Numbered from the stretch's first letter, positions 30,598 through 42,323 are shown. The stretch is 64,000 nucleotides of DNA from Trachythela sp. YZ-2020 (GCA_016169945.1 JADLSH010000358.1:4187001-4251000); one strand, 5' to 3'. Translations and numbers: made by a program. The notes: generated from the sequence alone by a model not told the origin.

Positions 30598-31815
30598 TAA
30601 GATAATATATTAACTGTTTAGCCGGTTCATCCATATTCATGTTGTTTTCGCACTGTCTGAGCAAAGCTACACAATAATACAATGTCATGAAGTATTTACT
30701 ATGTTCTATGATCGCTGATCAGTAACACCGCAGGCCTCTTCGAGTAAAAACAATTAATAGCGTTGTCTCGACGTGACGTCACGAATTCCGACCCCCCGCC
30801 AAGACTCAGACAAACATTGGCAACTCTTAATATAAATTGTATTATGATTGAGAGCTTGCTGTGAGTTATTTTGATAATTTGATAGTTTGTTTAAAGTTTA
30901 TTTGTGCGGAATCATACACACGTTGTACTTTTTGCTTTAGTCGAAGTGCCAGTGTCGATATTTTTGCTTTGGTAGTTGTAATATAGGCTATTTCATCGCT
31001 TTAGTATGGACTATTATGTTGCTGCTATAAATAGGTCTGCTATCCTATATAGTCTATATTAATATTGTTGGAAATGTAGTGTAGTCGCAACACTATTCAC
31101 TTAAAGTCACAGATGTAGTTATAAAATGTAATTCACAATCACAGGTTTTGCTTTGTCACACGCCTCGCTCGGCTATCAAGTCACACTCTTCAATTATACG
31201 TATTTTACGGATTATATCTACTGATCTACACACAATTGACGTCACAGTTACCATTACCTATTAATTAACTAAATATTCAACAATATATTGTTGCTTTCGT
31301 GTTTATACTAAGTTTGGACGCTTAAAAACCATTTTTTGTCGAATTAGTGCCCATTATTTTGCTCTTTTGGTGTTTTATATTCGCTTTTATATTGCCCATT
31401 ATTTTTAAAATTTACTATTTTGTCGCTGTATTAGTATCCACTATTTATAGTCTATTTTGTTTACCTTTTAGTTTTAATACTATAAAAGAAGCTAGGTCTA
31501 GGATTGTCTACTATTCTATCGACTATATTCTATATTTAAAATACGGATTTATTTCAAATGAAAGATTAATTGTCACTTATACGTAAAATAATTTCAAATA
31601 TAAACTCTTTTCACTGAGGAATCTTCCGTTGATAAGTATAACTATTTTGCTTTGACAATAGAAAAATATGTTGAAAAAATATTTCACAAGCCGGTTAACT
31701 TATTGATTTAATAGTCTATTTTTAAATATCAGTTCTGTAAAAGAGAGAACCGCCCTTTGGCACTGTGTCTGGTTTAAAAATGAATTCTACAACTAGTGCT
31801 TCTGCGATAAATTGA
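30598..31815. other. Unassigned AT-rich stretch
   Basis: Short hydrophobic frames (for example near 31347-31586) reflect T-rich composition. Nothing convincing. Confidence 0.3.
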
Positions 31816-31950
31816 ACAACTCTCACTGAAAACGACGGCGTTCCCGGCTCATATTTTGAGCATGATCCATCAGATTATACTGTCGATCAACTCAAGCGGT
31901 GGTTAAAATGTAGAGGCTTGAAGCAAAGTGGTAAACGCCGAAGGCCCTTT
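31816..31950 (+). pseudogene. SAP-domain fragment
   Basis: The frame reads PGSYFEHDPSDYTVDQLKRW and LKCRGLKQSGKRR, a clear SAP DNA-binding helix-turn-helix beginning. An in-frame TGA at 31813-31815 lies directly before it, and the only nearby ATG (31781) is out of frame. The fragment ends at a rearrangement point near 31945, before the domain's second helix is complete. SAP domains of this type occur in transposon-derived proteins of marine invertebrates. Confidence 0.7.
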
Positions 31951-31987
31951 ACCACTTTGGCCCTTTATCCGTGGGCCCTTTCTTGCC
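31938..31987. repeat. Junction with three GGCCCTTT words
   Basis: GGCCCTTT occurs three times where the plus-strand SAP fragment meets the minus-strand THAP fragment, suggesting microhomology-mediated joining. Confidence 0.6.
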
Positions 31988-32224
31988 TGGCCAATGAACT
32001 GCACAAATATATGTGTTCCTATTTATCATTGATACATCAAAGTTTTTCCGCGAACATGCTGAAACCCAGCGACGAGACTTTTCAATTCCTTGCGACGGTT
32101 TTGGAAAAGGTATAAATACCTTTTGCCCAGAAGCTCTCATTTCCTGAAGCGATTTCGGCAATTTTTCTGGATATCTCGAATCACTTGCACACGTTCCCCA
32201 GCAACAGTGCTTAGTACTAACCAT
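31949..32224 (-). pseudogene. THAP zinc-finger domain, truncated gene
   Basis: Starts at ATG 32224 and encodes a nearly complete C2CH THAP finger: Cys7/Cys8-Cys12, KVFIPFPKPSQ, Trp53, then Cys74 and His77 (TYICAVHWPGKKGPT). The usual AVPTIF-like end is absent. After residue 85 the frame enters the rearranged junction shared with the SAP fragment, so no downstream protein remains. THAP domains bind DNA and are common in P-element- and transposon-derived genes. Confidence 0.75.
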
Positions 32225-32903
32225 GTTCTAACTTTGGTGTAAATTTGAATGAGTTTTAGTGCAGATAAAATAAAAAAATATGCCAATGATAGTTCGCTGC
32301 TAGTATAATTCTATATTAAATAGTAGTTTGTTTGTCTGAGTCTCGTGGGGGGTCTTAGCTGAGGGAATCTATTTTTAGCTACGTGAGACAACGCTAATAA
32401 AACCATTTTCAACACTGAAACAGACTGTATTACACATGGACGAAGTCGTCTAAATGCGGAATTTGTAAGGTTGGAAAATAATAAAAAGTACACAGAAGTA
32501 ACGCAAAATTCCTTCGTCCAAATAATTTAACGCGACGATCGAAGCAAGCAACAAGCAAAACGATTTCACAAACGAATGGTTTTACGACAAATACTCGTTG
32601 CTCTGTAGTCAGTTGAACCATTCTTACTCGAACTGACGGCAAGACGAATTTGTAATTTGACATTTTTGTGTTGATGTAATGATGTTCGTTTTAGAAGCTA
32701 TTTACTGCTAGTTTGCCAAATTGAACGTAAAACTTTATTGGATTGAAAATAAAAAGGAGATCTACCAGGAAGACGTACAAATCCGTAAATTGCTAACGGG
32801 ATTGTCAGGATTTTTGTTGGAAATTGTCTGTTTTACCACAGAATAAGTATATACCAGAAGTGTAACTTCATAGGGCTTTCGTGTCCTCAAATTTCCCAAA
32901 ATG
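32225..32903. other. Unassigned stretch
   Basis: No feature identified. Confidence 0.3.
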
Positions 32904-32948
32904 TACACGTCATGCACACGCCATCATGCTTGCTTGTAAGATGGCGAC
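32904..32948 (+). repeat. Direct repeat with AAGATGGCGAC, copy 1
   Basis: TACACGTCATGCACACGCCA is followed about 20 bases later by GTAAGATGGCGAC. The same arrangement occurs at 33142-33187. AAGATGGCG resembles a YY1-type promoter motif. Confidence 0.75.
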
Positions 32949-33141
32949 GTTTGATAGCGTCAGCACGAACAACTTTTCTATCAGTGTTTTGCATTTTCTC
33001 GCGGTCTTTTCTGCCATTTTAGTAGTAATTTGTTTAACTAATTGACATACATTGCAAGGCCAATGGTTTTTTTCATTTCCGCAAATGTCAAGGCATTAGG
33101 TCAAAGGGCATGAAAGCAATGACGTAATAACAAATGACGAA

Positions 33142-33187
33142 TACACGTCATGCACACGCCATCACAACTTGCCAGTAAGATGGCGAC
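33142..33187 (+). repeat. Direct repeat with AAGATGGCGAC, copy 2
   Basis: The first 23 bases match copy 1 perfectly. The spacer has changed and the GTAAGATGGCGAC end is identical. Confidence 0.75.
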
Positions 33188-33466
33188 CGCGGGACGAGCT
33201 TTTTACAGAAGATAGACATCTGTTCATACTTAATCTGTGGTTTTACGGATACGATTGAACGATTAATTTTTGAATTTTCGGTTGGAACCATTTAACTAAC
33301 ACGCAAGCATACGACGCACGTGACATCAAGCACGTCAACGCAGGAACGTTCAAATTTAAATTAGGACTTTCATTAGCATTTGATTTAACTTGATAATTGG
33401 ATTCTTCTGGTGTCCCGAAAATTTACGCTCATCAAAAACCAACAAATCTCGATAAATTTGGACAAG

Positions 33467-33592
33467 ATGAATAAATATACAATTTCGTGCCTTATTTTTT
33501 TCATCATTTTGGTCTACCAGTTGACTGGATCTATGTTTTTGGAACCTGATTACGATGCTGCGTTCATAAACTCATTTCTGTTAAGAGAGTAA
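33467..33592 (+). CDS. Small ORF with signal-peptide-like N-terminus
   Basis: 41 codons from ATG 33467. MNKYTISCLIFFIILVYQLT is a good signal sequence or membrane helix, followed by a short acidic segment FLEPDYDAAFINSFLLRE. An upstream in-frame ATG exists at 33410 with a less plausible lead. No cysteine framework or cleavage sites, no recognisable family, no splice sites seen. Could be chance. Confidence 0.25.
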   Translation: MNKYTISCLIFFIILVYQLTGSMFLEPDYDAAFINSFLLRE

Positions 33593-35734
33593 TATGCGTC
33601 CGAGAGCAATTGGTGTTGTGTTATTAACAATCGGGCACGCTTCATTAGATTTATTAAACGTAAATTTTTGAGACGAAGACTTCACTACTCAGAGGAGGTC
33701 GGACAAGCAATTAGCGAGTTGTCACGTGAGCTCTCGACCAATGAGATCACTCTATTTTCTCATCGTGTTATCTGAAAATTTGGGCAGAAAAATTTGCATT
33801 CGACGCAAAATAAATAGAGAAAAAACATTAATACTAAAATTTTCTTGCAAACTTTCAAGTGTAGTGGTACTACTACTAAAGATCTGGTGATGTCTGCAAA
33901 AATCTCTGAGGTAAACGTTATTTTCAATGTTATTTTGATGTTTGAAGTTAGTCGACTCCCCGCGACGTGTTGACTCAAGTCTAAATATGTTTACAATGTT
34001 TAAAATGAAATATCTAGAAATTCCCATGGTTCGATTTTCTTCATTTTTGGTAGTCGTCAAGACAAAAATATAAGCTTTAAATCTGCTGGAATGATCCCGG
34101 TGATCCCCCGGCAGTTTTCGAGATATTAGGCATTGAAGTGACCATAGTCATTTCGACGTTTGCCAAAATGGCGTCTAATAGTTTAGGAAGATATTGCGCC
34201 ACCAAAGCTTGTTTTTCCCAATGAATCTTGAAACTTCTTTAATATAAAGAGCGTTATTCTTTAGAGTAAGCGTTAAAGTACTTTTGAATGAATTTTAGGA
34301 GATATTTGTGTGTTGTTTAGAGATGTTATATCTGGGCTAGTGTCTGTCTCTGTCTGCAATTTTGTTATCTGACGGCCCACTCGACTCGCAAATATCGAAT
34401 ATTTTATCATTGTTATTCAATTTTTTTCCTGGAATGCATCCATGCTATTTCAATAACTATTGATCTACCTATGTGAGCAGTATTTTGTAAGGTAAACGTT
34501 ATTTTGATCTTTTATGTAGGCTGTACGTCGTCATATTGTATTAATCCGATGCATTTCTGTCAACAATCTTTGAAGTTGAACCTCTCGAATTTCCACAATT
34601 GTCGCAGTGTTGCTCGTATTTTTCTGAAGGAGTTGACTTTACTGTTTAAAATAAGTGCTGAGTTTTGAAAGAAAATTTTAGAAGTAAAAATTTGTTGTTT
34701 ATTTACAGATTTGTATTTTGGGTTGAATTCATTGTATTGTTAATTTGCCTTCTTGGTGAATATTTGCTTTCTTTAATATTTCTTTATATATGTAGAGAAT
34801 GAGCAGAGATATTATTATATTTTATGCATGTACTGATGTATTTTCAATAAAAATGGAACTGTATATTACTGTAAAGTTTGTTTTGTCTACATTTCACCAG
34901 TAATTTCTGTTGCAAAAGTATATGTTTATATAAGCTGATGAATAGAAGTTCTTTGACAACCCCAATATGGCGGTTTTCAGTTGTCACAATGTGCTATTGG
35001 GATAAATAAATAACTAAATACATATTAAAAGTCGAAATACATATTAAAAATCATCTTTTCCTCACTTCTGTCTTTCCATGAATGAGGAGTAAATATGTGT
35101 GTATTGTAAATAATGCATAGTATAATTATAACTGCAGGACCCCACTGAAAAACACTTCGGTGATGTGGGTATCCTGATTAAATTTAAATAAATAATAAAA
35201 TAGAAAATATATAAAATACAACACTGAACAAAGTGTCCACAAATTACATATAGAATTTCAACACATGAACATTTATATTGACCACAAGACCAGTTGATCA
35301 CACGCAGCCTTTGAGATTTCTGCACAAATAAATCCATTAAACGGACTCAAAGAGCCTTGTTATATACATCGATACACAAACACTAAACACATCCATAACG
35401 ATGGCATTGAGTCTCTGGATCAATAGCGTCCATTTTCGCAGAATTTGCTATGGCCAGAGATGTTGACTTCACGGCAGTCAACGCATAAATGAGGCCGCAC
35501 GTGGAAACAACGCTCATTACCCATGATGCTTTGCGGCCTGCTTGTCCGACCTCCTCTGTTCACTACTACAAATATTGTCAGTCATCCTTTAATCCTACAG
35601 TATTGTCCGAGTATTTGTTAATGTGCGGTGACATCCACCCTAACAGGACCTGGACCAACTACCACCCCAAGTACTAACGGAAACTCGACTAATAGCAATA
35701 ATCATGATACGCGTAGACGAAAACTCGAGGATAA
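33593..35734. other. Unassigned AT-rich stretch
   Basis: No gene or transposon recognised. ATGGCG words at about 34169 and 34967. The last 200 bases may be 5' LINE sequence. Confidence 0.3.
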
Positions 35735-37590
35735 ACAGTCAAACTTGTTCTGTATGCACATAAATGCTGGGAGTTTAAAGAAGAACATCCACACGCAAGG
35801 TATTAATTGTCATATTTCTAACCTACTAAAGTTTCAAGAGATGGTATATTCGAATCTGATACGTGGCTCAACAACAATATTTCCAGTAAATAAATTCTAC
35901 TTGATGGATATGATATATACAGAACAGACCAGTCAATGGGTCGGATTGGAGGAGGTGTATTGATAGCAATTAAACACGGTATCTTCATCAACTGCAGTCA
36001 AATTTCTTCCATCGCCACTACCAACTTAGAGGTAATCGCTATTCATTGTACACTACCTAATCACGCAGAATGGCTTCTTGTATTATTAGATCAGTGGCTG
36101 TTACAGACCACCTGATAGTAACGATATGTTTGATCTTAGATCTTTTGCTGATAATTTGTATCCCAATTACGACAAGATCATTATTTCCGGGAATTCAACC
36201 TCCCAAATATCCCCTGGACAGATACTAACTACACAGCAGTCGGAACATTAGGTCAGGAATTCTGCGATATTTTAGATGATTACTTCATATCTCAACTTTG
36301 TCTTCTGCCTACTCGAGAATCAAACATTTTGGATTTACTGATGACGAACCAACCTGAACAAGTATCGCTTATAGATCGACGTTTGCTCTCCAATGGATTT
36401 AGGAATGTCTTCTGGTCGTAAAATTATACGGTTTAAATTTTCCTCGGCCTCTAATACCATCATGCCAAATAAACGTTTGGTGTACGACTACAGACGAGCA
36501 AACTTTGACGACCTAAGAAAAAACTAACGGACATGGAGATTTGCACTCTTCTAACAAACAATGGGTCGGACTGTAGTATCGATGATGACTGGTCAACTTG
36601 GAAGAACGCTATGTTGACTGCCGTCCGTGAATTTATCCCTACTAAAAATATAGGCCCACGTCGCTCACTACCTTGGATAACCCCAACCATCCCGCATCAG
36701 ATACGTAAAAAAGTTACGGCCCGTAAGAGATTCTTAAGCAGAGGAAATGCTTATCTTAAGGAGAAATTCAGTAAATTGAGAGCTGAAATTAAAAGAGCGA
36801 TTAAAGAAAGCAGAGAGTCATTTTTCTCGTCCGTAGGTCAATCCCAAACGCTTCTGGTCGGTGTTCAAAATTAATTCAAGTTCTGGCAGTGTACCAAACT
36901 CAGTTTCAAGAACAAATACTGACAATTCTAGTACAAGATTACACACTAGCACAACAAGTGATATTGCGACAATGTTTAACGAGTACTTTCAGTCAGTCTA
37001 CACCTGTTTTCAGATCAATCGCCGTTATCTCAATCTGCGCTTTGTCTTCTCCATTATCAAGCATTTCATCCATCGATCTAGAAGAAGTGTATCAAGCCTT
37101 ACAGAACTTAGATCCTTCAAACGCTCACGGTCCGGATGGCTTTCCTTCGCGCATTTTAAAGAATTTTTCCAACTAGCACCTTCACTTCACTACCACCGCA
37201 GTTTACAAAATCACTCCGCTTGTCCCAGATTCCCGCTGAATGGAAATTAGCTAACATAATTCCAATGAAAATTACCGTCTCATATCTCTATTATCCATCA
37301 TAAGTAAGACTCTTGAACGATGTGTTCTCAACCATATACAGTCTAACATTCATTCGGCACAGTACGGTTTCGTCAACGGGAGATCATGCACAACACAGCT
37401 GCTTTCGATTTAACACACTATTGGAAAGAATTTGGATAGCGGGTTACAAACTGATTTTGTTTTCATGGACATTTCCAAGGCATTTAATACTGTTGACCTA
37501 TGCAAACTGTTACAAAAACTGCAAGATTTTGGTTTCTCTGGTTCTATTCTCTTCTGGTTTAAAAATTATTTACATGAACGCTTTATGAAG
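35735..37590 (+). pseudogene. LINE endonuclease and RT fragments
   Basis: Endonuclease-type matches include NLFCMHINAGSLKK near 35740 and an NLPNIPWTDTNYT-like segment near 36200, in shifting frames. The linker frame (36533-36874) has RRSLPWITPTIPHQIRKKVT. RT fingers read LDPSNAHGPDGFPSRILKN, and the palm part reads FVFMDISKAFNTVDLCKLLQ. Catalytic YADD-type residues are missing because sequence ends before them. Many frameshifts. Confidence 0.7.
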
Positions 37591-37591
37591 A

Positions 37592-37766
37592 AAGATTTAC
37601 GATTATAATGAAAAACTTGTGGTTTCTTCGCAGATAAGTCTCGAAAATAACTCCCGCGGCTTGTTTCAAAATTTTACCGGGTCACGAAGATTCCACGCGA
37701 GCGTGACGTCTGATCTATATAGATCCTGTTTCAAACTGTACTATAACTGTAGGGAGCCTCCTTAAG
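37592..37766. repeat. Dispersed repeat, copy inside the LINE
   Basis: Reverse complement of 2489-2681 with point changes and some deleted bases. Ends in GGAGCCTCCTTAAG. Confidence 0.75.
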
Positions 37767-37915
37767 GCATGTAAAACGTGGAATATTCTAAGTTGTGAAC
37801 TTCGTCACAGAGATATTGGACTACATACATTTAAATCAGGACTAAAGAAGTATTATAAGAACGCGCTTTCCAACATGTACAGTTGTGACGATCCGCGTAC
37901 ATGGAAATCAGTCTA
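37767..37915 (+). pseudogene. LINE ORF2 C-terminal fragment
   Basis: Frame reads LSCELRHRDIGLHTFKSGLK and KYYKNALSNMYSCDDPRTW to a stop. This is the typical last segment of CR1/L2-type LINE proteins. Confidence 0.55.
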
Positions 37916-38764
37916 GACGGATTTTTAAGTTAACTGAGGAGAAATATCAGGCGTTACATTATTTGAACAACATGTAAATGTAACATATAATTGCGTTATT
38001 GTGTAGCAAAGGGCTTGGAAAGCCTGCATGAGAAAGTGAAAATTTTGATAAACAGTAGCCACTATAATTTTGGACGTCTTGTCAAAACTACTAAGCATAA
38101 ATTGTACTAACATGTACAACAACGGTCATTCTGTAGTTTATACATACAGCATGTTGAAACTCCAAGGTATATTAGTTGAAAACGCCTAGCCATAATCATA
38201 GGGTCTAAGTGCAGCTTGCAGTTGGGATTTTGCATGGTAAGAATGAGATGAGGAATTAGGTTAATGTAAGCTGGATTTGACTCAAGATTTTATTTTCTAT
38301 GCTATCTTGATTGTCTCACCAACCTTCACCAAACTGCAACCTCGCAGGTTAGACACTCTATTACCAGAATTACTTCAAAATATTTGCTAATAAAAATTGT
38401 TTTAATGTCTATTTTGATATATAGTATAATTGTTTATTTTTGGTGTTATACATTAAAGTTGACAACAAAATGGCTGGTTGTAGGGTTGTAGGGTTGCATT
38501 TTTGCTTAATGTAACACTTCAACACCATCTTGTCAAGAGTTCAAGCACTTTTTTAGACATAGTAGGTTGATGATTGGGTTGATGATCTTGAAATTGTAGG
38601 TCAAATTATGATACCAAGGTGTTTGTATGGGAATCTTATTGGTAAACCTACTTGTTCATTACACGGGTTTGGTATGGCTATAGTATGGCTATAGTATGAG
38701 AGCCTATTGTGTAGTTGTGTACCATGTATGTAAATTAAATAGTAATTATCATGTTGAGCTCATT
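37916..38764. other. Unassigned stretch with short G-rich repeats
   Basis: GTTGTAGG is repeated at 38476-38496 and TATGGCTATAG near 38670-38695. It may include decayed BEL/Pao sequence upstream of the fragment that follows. Confidence 0.35.
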
Positions 38765-39195
38765 ACATCAAAGACTAGGGTGGCACCAATGAAGACACAA
38801 ACCATTCCCAGGTTAGAACTCATGTCTGCATTAATTTTAGCTAGGTTGATCAGCACTTTCAGTTGATGTTCAGATAAGCAATACCTACTATTGGCTTGAT
38901 AGCAAGACAGCTCTGTGTTGGATTAACAACAAGAGGGAGTGGAAACAATTTGTTCAACATAGGGTCAAAAAAATTCTAAGACTGAGCAAAAAGGAAGAGT
39001 GGGGTCATTGCCCAGGCGAGGAGAATCCCGCTTACTTGGGTGATAAGATTTGTTCAGAACGTAAAGGCTAAATCGCAAGGCAAAGAACTTGATTTAGGTA
39101 ATTTAACAGTAGAAGAAATAAGTTATGCACAGAATGCATTGATAAAAAATTCTTCTAAGGTAAGTTTGAGGAATAAGGAGGACTTTCAGCATTGA
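38765..39195 (+). pseudogene. BEL/Pao RNase H and integrase-start fragment
   Basis: Conceptual translation in broken frames gives TIPRLELMSALILARL, YWLDSKTALCWINNKREWK, VQHRVKKILRLSK and HCPGEENPA. These match the RNase H region of BEL/Pao polyproteins in order and spacing. Then GKELDLGNLTVEEISYAQNA resembles the integrase N-terminal region. Stops and frame changes make it dead. It is separate from the BEL/Pao copy at 13.7-16.2 kb and preserves a part deleted there. Confidence 0.7.
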
Positions 39196-40195
39196 CGATA
39201 TTTCATCATTTTCACGATATTCAGATTTCAAATTGCTCCAGAGTAAATGCATTTAGAAACATTCAAATATACCAACACAAACGTATTTGGAAAGCCATTT
39301 CGGTAACGTTCAGCGCACAAACGAAATTGTAACAATGGAACAGTTTCCATCCGGTTCTTTCTAAAAATATGTAAACAACGATGGAACGATCTCACATAAC
39401 AAAGACATCGATAAGCAAAAAAAGCCGAAAGCCTTGTTCATTTTTCGTTTGTAAAGTCGAAAAGAAAACTCTTGTTGGTAGATATCCAAGGAGGTGAATA
39501 TAACCTAACAGATCCTGAAATTGCCACAGTGAGTGTCATATACGTATCGCGTTCCATCGCCGCCAAAATTCAAAGCAGTTACTACTCAACATTCAACACT
39601 GCGCCACAACATTTAAATTGACTCCTCAACTTTCAACAACGCACCTTCAAACGTTTGTTTTCTCATTTATGCACTTTGCACACGTTAGCATTGGAGTGCA
39701 CTCGAGTCTACATTTAACTTCGAAGAACGCAACAATGACATTTGAAGATTTATTAGTTGGCAAGACGCAACAATGAAGTTCACGAACATCAACTTTCAAT
39801 CATCAACAATGATAATTTCATAACTCAATAATTTTAATATACTGTAGTTACGCTTCTTAACCGGCTTTTTTCCGTGATATTTTGTGTCTTCTAGTCAAAC
39901 AATGTTGCGACTAATGACATTGAATGTTGCGATTTGTAATCTTAAATGTTGAGATCTGTAGCGCTTACCAAAACTGACAAAAAGTATCGGGTGTCATGAC
40001 GACGTCATCCGTCATCCACATGCTAAGTTATTTACAATAATACTAGAAATTATATATCGTACAATCCTACATAATTATGTGTTCATATTGAATCTGTGAT
40101 AATAAATATCCTCGTATTTAAATTTATATAAACGGGTTAACGATTGGCACAGTAGCATCTGTTATAAAGGAAATAACGGACACAATAGAGCGTTT
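39196..40195. other. Unassigned stretch
   Basis: CAACA/AACTTTCAAC-type low complexity at 39540-39800. No gene recognised. Confidence 0.3.
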
Positions 40196-40800
40196 GAGTA
40201 ATCCAAGCGATGTGAGATTTGTTAAAACTAAGGCTGGAGTGACGCTGGACCACAGAAACAGAATACTTGTTACTGTACATTAGACATACCTGATGAAATT
40301 GTAAACACAATGTCCTCAGTACACCAGCAATTGGAAAGTATAATACTGTTATTGGATATCAATTACTGTAGTGACAATTGGCATTTTGGTAGATCAGGGA
40401 TTTACAGCTGGGGTAATGAGCGGCGTTTTGGGTGAGGGAAGTGAACTGTGCAAAAAAGACTTGCAGAGTCTCAGTATTACTGGTAAGTAGGTATCTATTT
40501 TTCGATTTACGCCAGTAGAAATGTACTTTTACAATTCTTGTCTAATGTTTACAAAGATTAATATAAACAAATCATGGCTAATATTTTAAATTCCATATTA
40601 TAAAACTGACAACCACAGGCTAAGCTGATCTACCAAGAATCCCAATTGCTCCATGGAATTATCCATTTTTGGTCGAGCGAGTCGATGGATCTTGATACTG
40701 GGCATCCCCACCGTAATTGGTATCCAATAATAGTAATATAATTTCCAATTGCTGGTGTTTACAATTTCGTCATGTATGTCAACATCGCTTGGATTACTCA
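40196..40800. repeat. Imperfect inverted duplication
   Basis: The left arm (40196-40400) and right arm (40622-40800) share, in opposite orientation, GAGTAATCCAAGCGATGT, GATGAAATTGTAAACAC, CCAGCAATTGGAAA, TTATTGGATA.CAATTAC and TTGGTAGATCAG. Each arm has one unique insertion of about 60-70 bp. The left arm has a protein-like lead-in (IERLSNPSDVRFVKTKAGVT), so this may be an inverted duplication of a gene fragment. Confidence 0.7.
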
Positions 40801-40810
40801 AAATATTGGA

Positions 40811-41160
40811 CGACGAGGTTATTATCGGTTTTTGACGACCGAGCACCATTGCGCGAGATGAATATTACATAACAAGGTTATTATCGATTTTTGACGACCG
40901 AGCACCATAGCGCGAGGTTAATATGAATGACGAGGTTATTATCGGTTTATGACGACCGAGCACCATAGCGTGAGGTGAATATTGGATAACGAGGTTATTA
41001 TCGGTTTTTGACTACCGAGCACCAGTGAATATTACATCATGAGGTTATTATCGTTTTTGGCGACCGAGCACTATTGGCACGAGGTGAATATTCGATGAAG
41101 AATTATCATCGGCTTTTAACGACCAAGCACCATAGCGCGAGGTGATATTTGGCTTACGAA
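40811..41160 (+). repeat. Tandem repeat, six copies of about 58 bp
   Basis: The unit core is GAGGTTATTATCGGTTTTTG, then ACGACCGAGCACCATAGCGC and GAGGTGAATATT. Six consecutive copies with growing divergence; copy 4 is shortened. It begins about 10 bases after the inverted duplication ends. The unit is unrelated in sequence to the satellite at 47.6 kb despite the similar length. Confidence 0.9.
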
Positions 41161-42084
41161 TTTGGTACACTGAAAACCAGGTGCACCGTGGAACATTTAC
41201 CGGCCGTTACCCATATGTAGTAGAGAATACGAAAATGTACCAAGGCTAAAAAGGGTTAATAGGTTTTTTAAGAAATACGAAAATGTACTAAGGCCAAAGG
41301 ATTAATATTTTTTTAAAAAACGAAGAGCGAATTAGGAATTTAACCCAATAACCATTTGATGATTCCAAACATGGTCACTCTTTTTTGTTTTTGTTTATTT
41401 TTCTGGCCCGTAGATACCGAGTCATGTAAATCGACGTCTTGTTTTAACTTTGAGTAGCATCACTGTGGTCGAATGAAAACTGATAACATGATCGGTATCC
41501 GATAGACCGTATAGCCAAACAGAAACTGCCTAAACATGAAACTTTTCATGTGAAGAGAGAAACGCGAGGGAAACCGGAGTACCCGGAGAAAAACCCTCAG
41601 GCATCAGAACAAAGCTCACACGAACTATGCCGCCTACGCGTGAACGACTGTGCCAAAATATTGAAATCAGTTCATATAGAAGGCATTTAGAATATCAGTG
41701 AATATAATATTCAGGGGTGAAAGCGGAATAAGTTTGACTCGTAGTTTTCATTATTATCTATTCCTTTCCACCATAAATTCGTTATGCAGTTTTTATGCAT
41801 CATTCCTGTTTTTTAACACAAATATTCAATACCATCTGTTATTCATTATTCCGCTTCCACCCCCGAATAGGATACAATATAGCTTTACTTACAATTTTTA
41901 AACATCTATATTTACAACTAAAGCAACTTATAGTAGAAATCCTGCTTACTTCCTCATATTCAGCGAAACTATAGCCATAGAAACTAGTCGTCCTAAGTTC
42001 TCTTTTCATGTAAATTTCGACACTGCAAAGCGGGAGTTACTCACATGTACTTGCCGCCAGCATGTACTTGCCGCGAGCAGAGGA
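41161..42084. other. Unassigned stretch with a repeat-like motif
   Basis: AAACCGGAGTACCCGGAGAA at about 41570-41590 resembles a motif frequent in interspersed repeats of marine animals. Nothing else was identified. Confidence 0.3.
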
Positions 42085-42148
42085 TCTTCAGGGGTCAAGA
42101 CCGCCGCTCTACCCATTGAGCTATTCAACTCATGGGGACTCAAGCGAG
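42085..42148 (-). repeat. tRNA-derived SINE-like head
   Basis: On the minus strand AATAGCTCAATGGGTAGAGC fits a tRNA D-arm with a polymerase III A box, and GGCGGTCTTGACCCCTGAAG could be the anticodon arm. No B box (GGTTCGANNCC) follows and there is no acceptor stem, so it is not a tRNA gene. Confidence 0.4.
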
Positions 42149-42323
42149 TTCTCCAATCAAGTGCACGAAATATTTCGTGACTTGACGCTCGTCGTGGAGG
42201 ACATGCAGTGTTTCAGAACCAATCTGATAATTTTTTAATACTTTCATAATATACGATTCAAACATTAGAAACGTGTCACATGACAAGTTGCTATGTCTAT
42301 AGCTTCATTCTGGAGGTACCCCG

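Larger units (their letters stand above)
35735..37915 (+). mobile_element. Broken LINE with internal repeat replacing part of the RT
   Basis: Fragments of endonuclease (35735-36350), linker (36533-36874), RT fingers and palm (36960-37590) and a C-terminal end (37767-37915) lie in order on the plus strand. Between RT palm and C-terminus, about 330 residues of coding sequence are absent and a 175-bp dispersed repeat is present instead. Confidence 0.75.

Noticed and set aside
31347..31586. 79-residue hydrophobic ORF
   Set aside because: T-rich composition alone explains the hydrophobic residues; no start context, splice site or family signature.
42085..42148. Functional tRNA gene
   Set aside because: No B box, T arm or acceptor stem.
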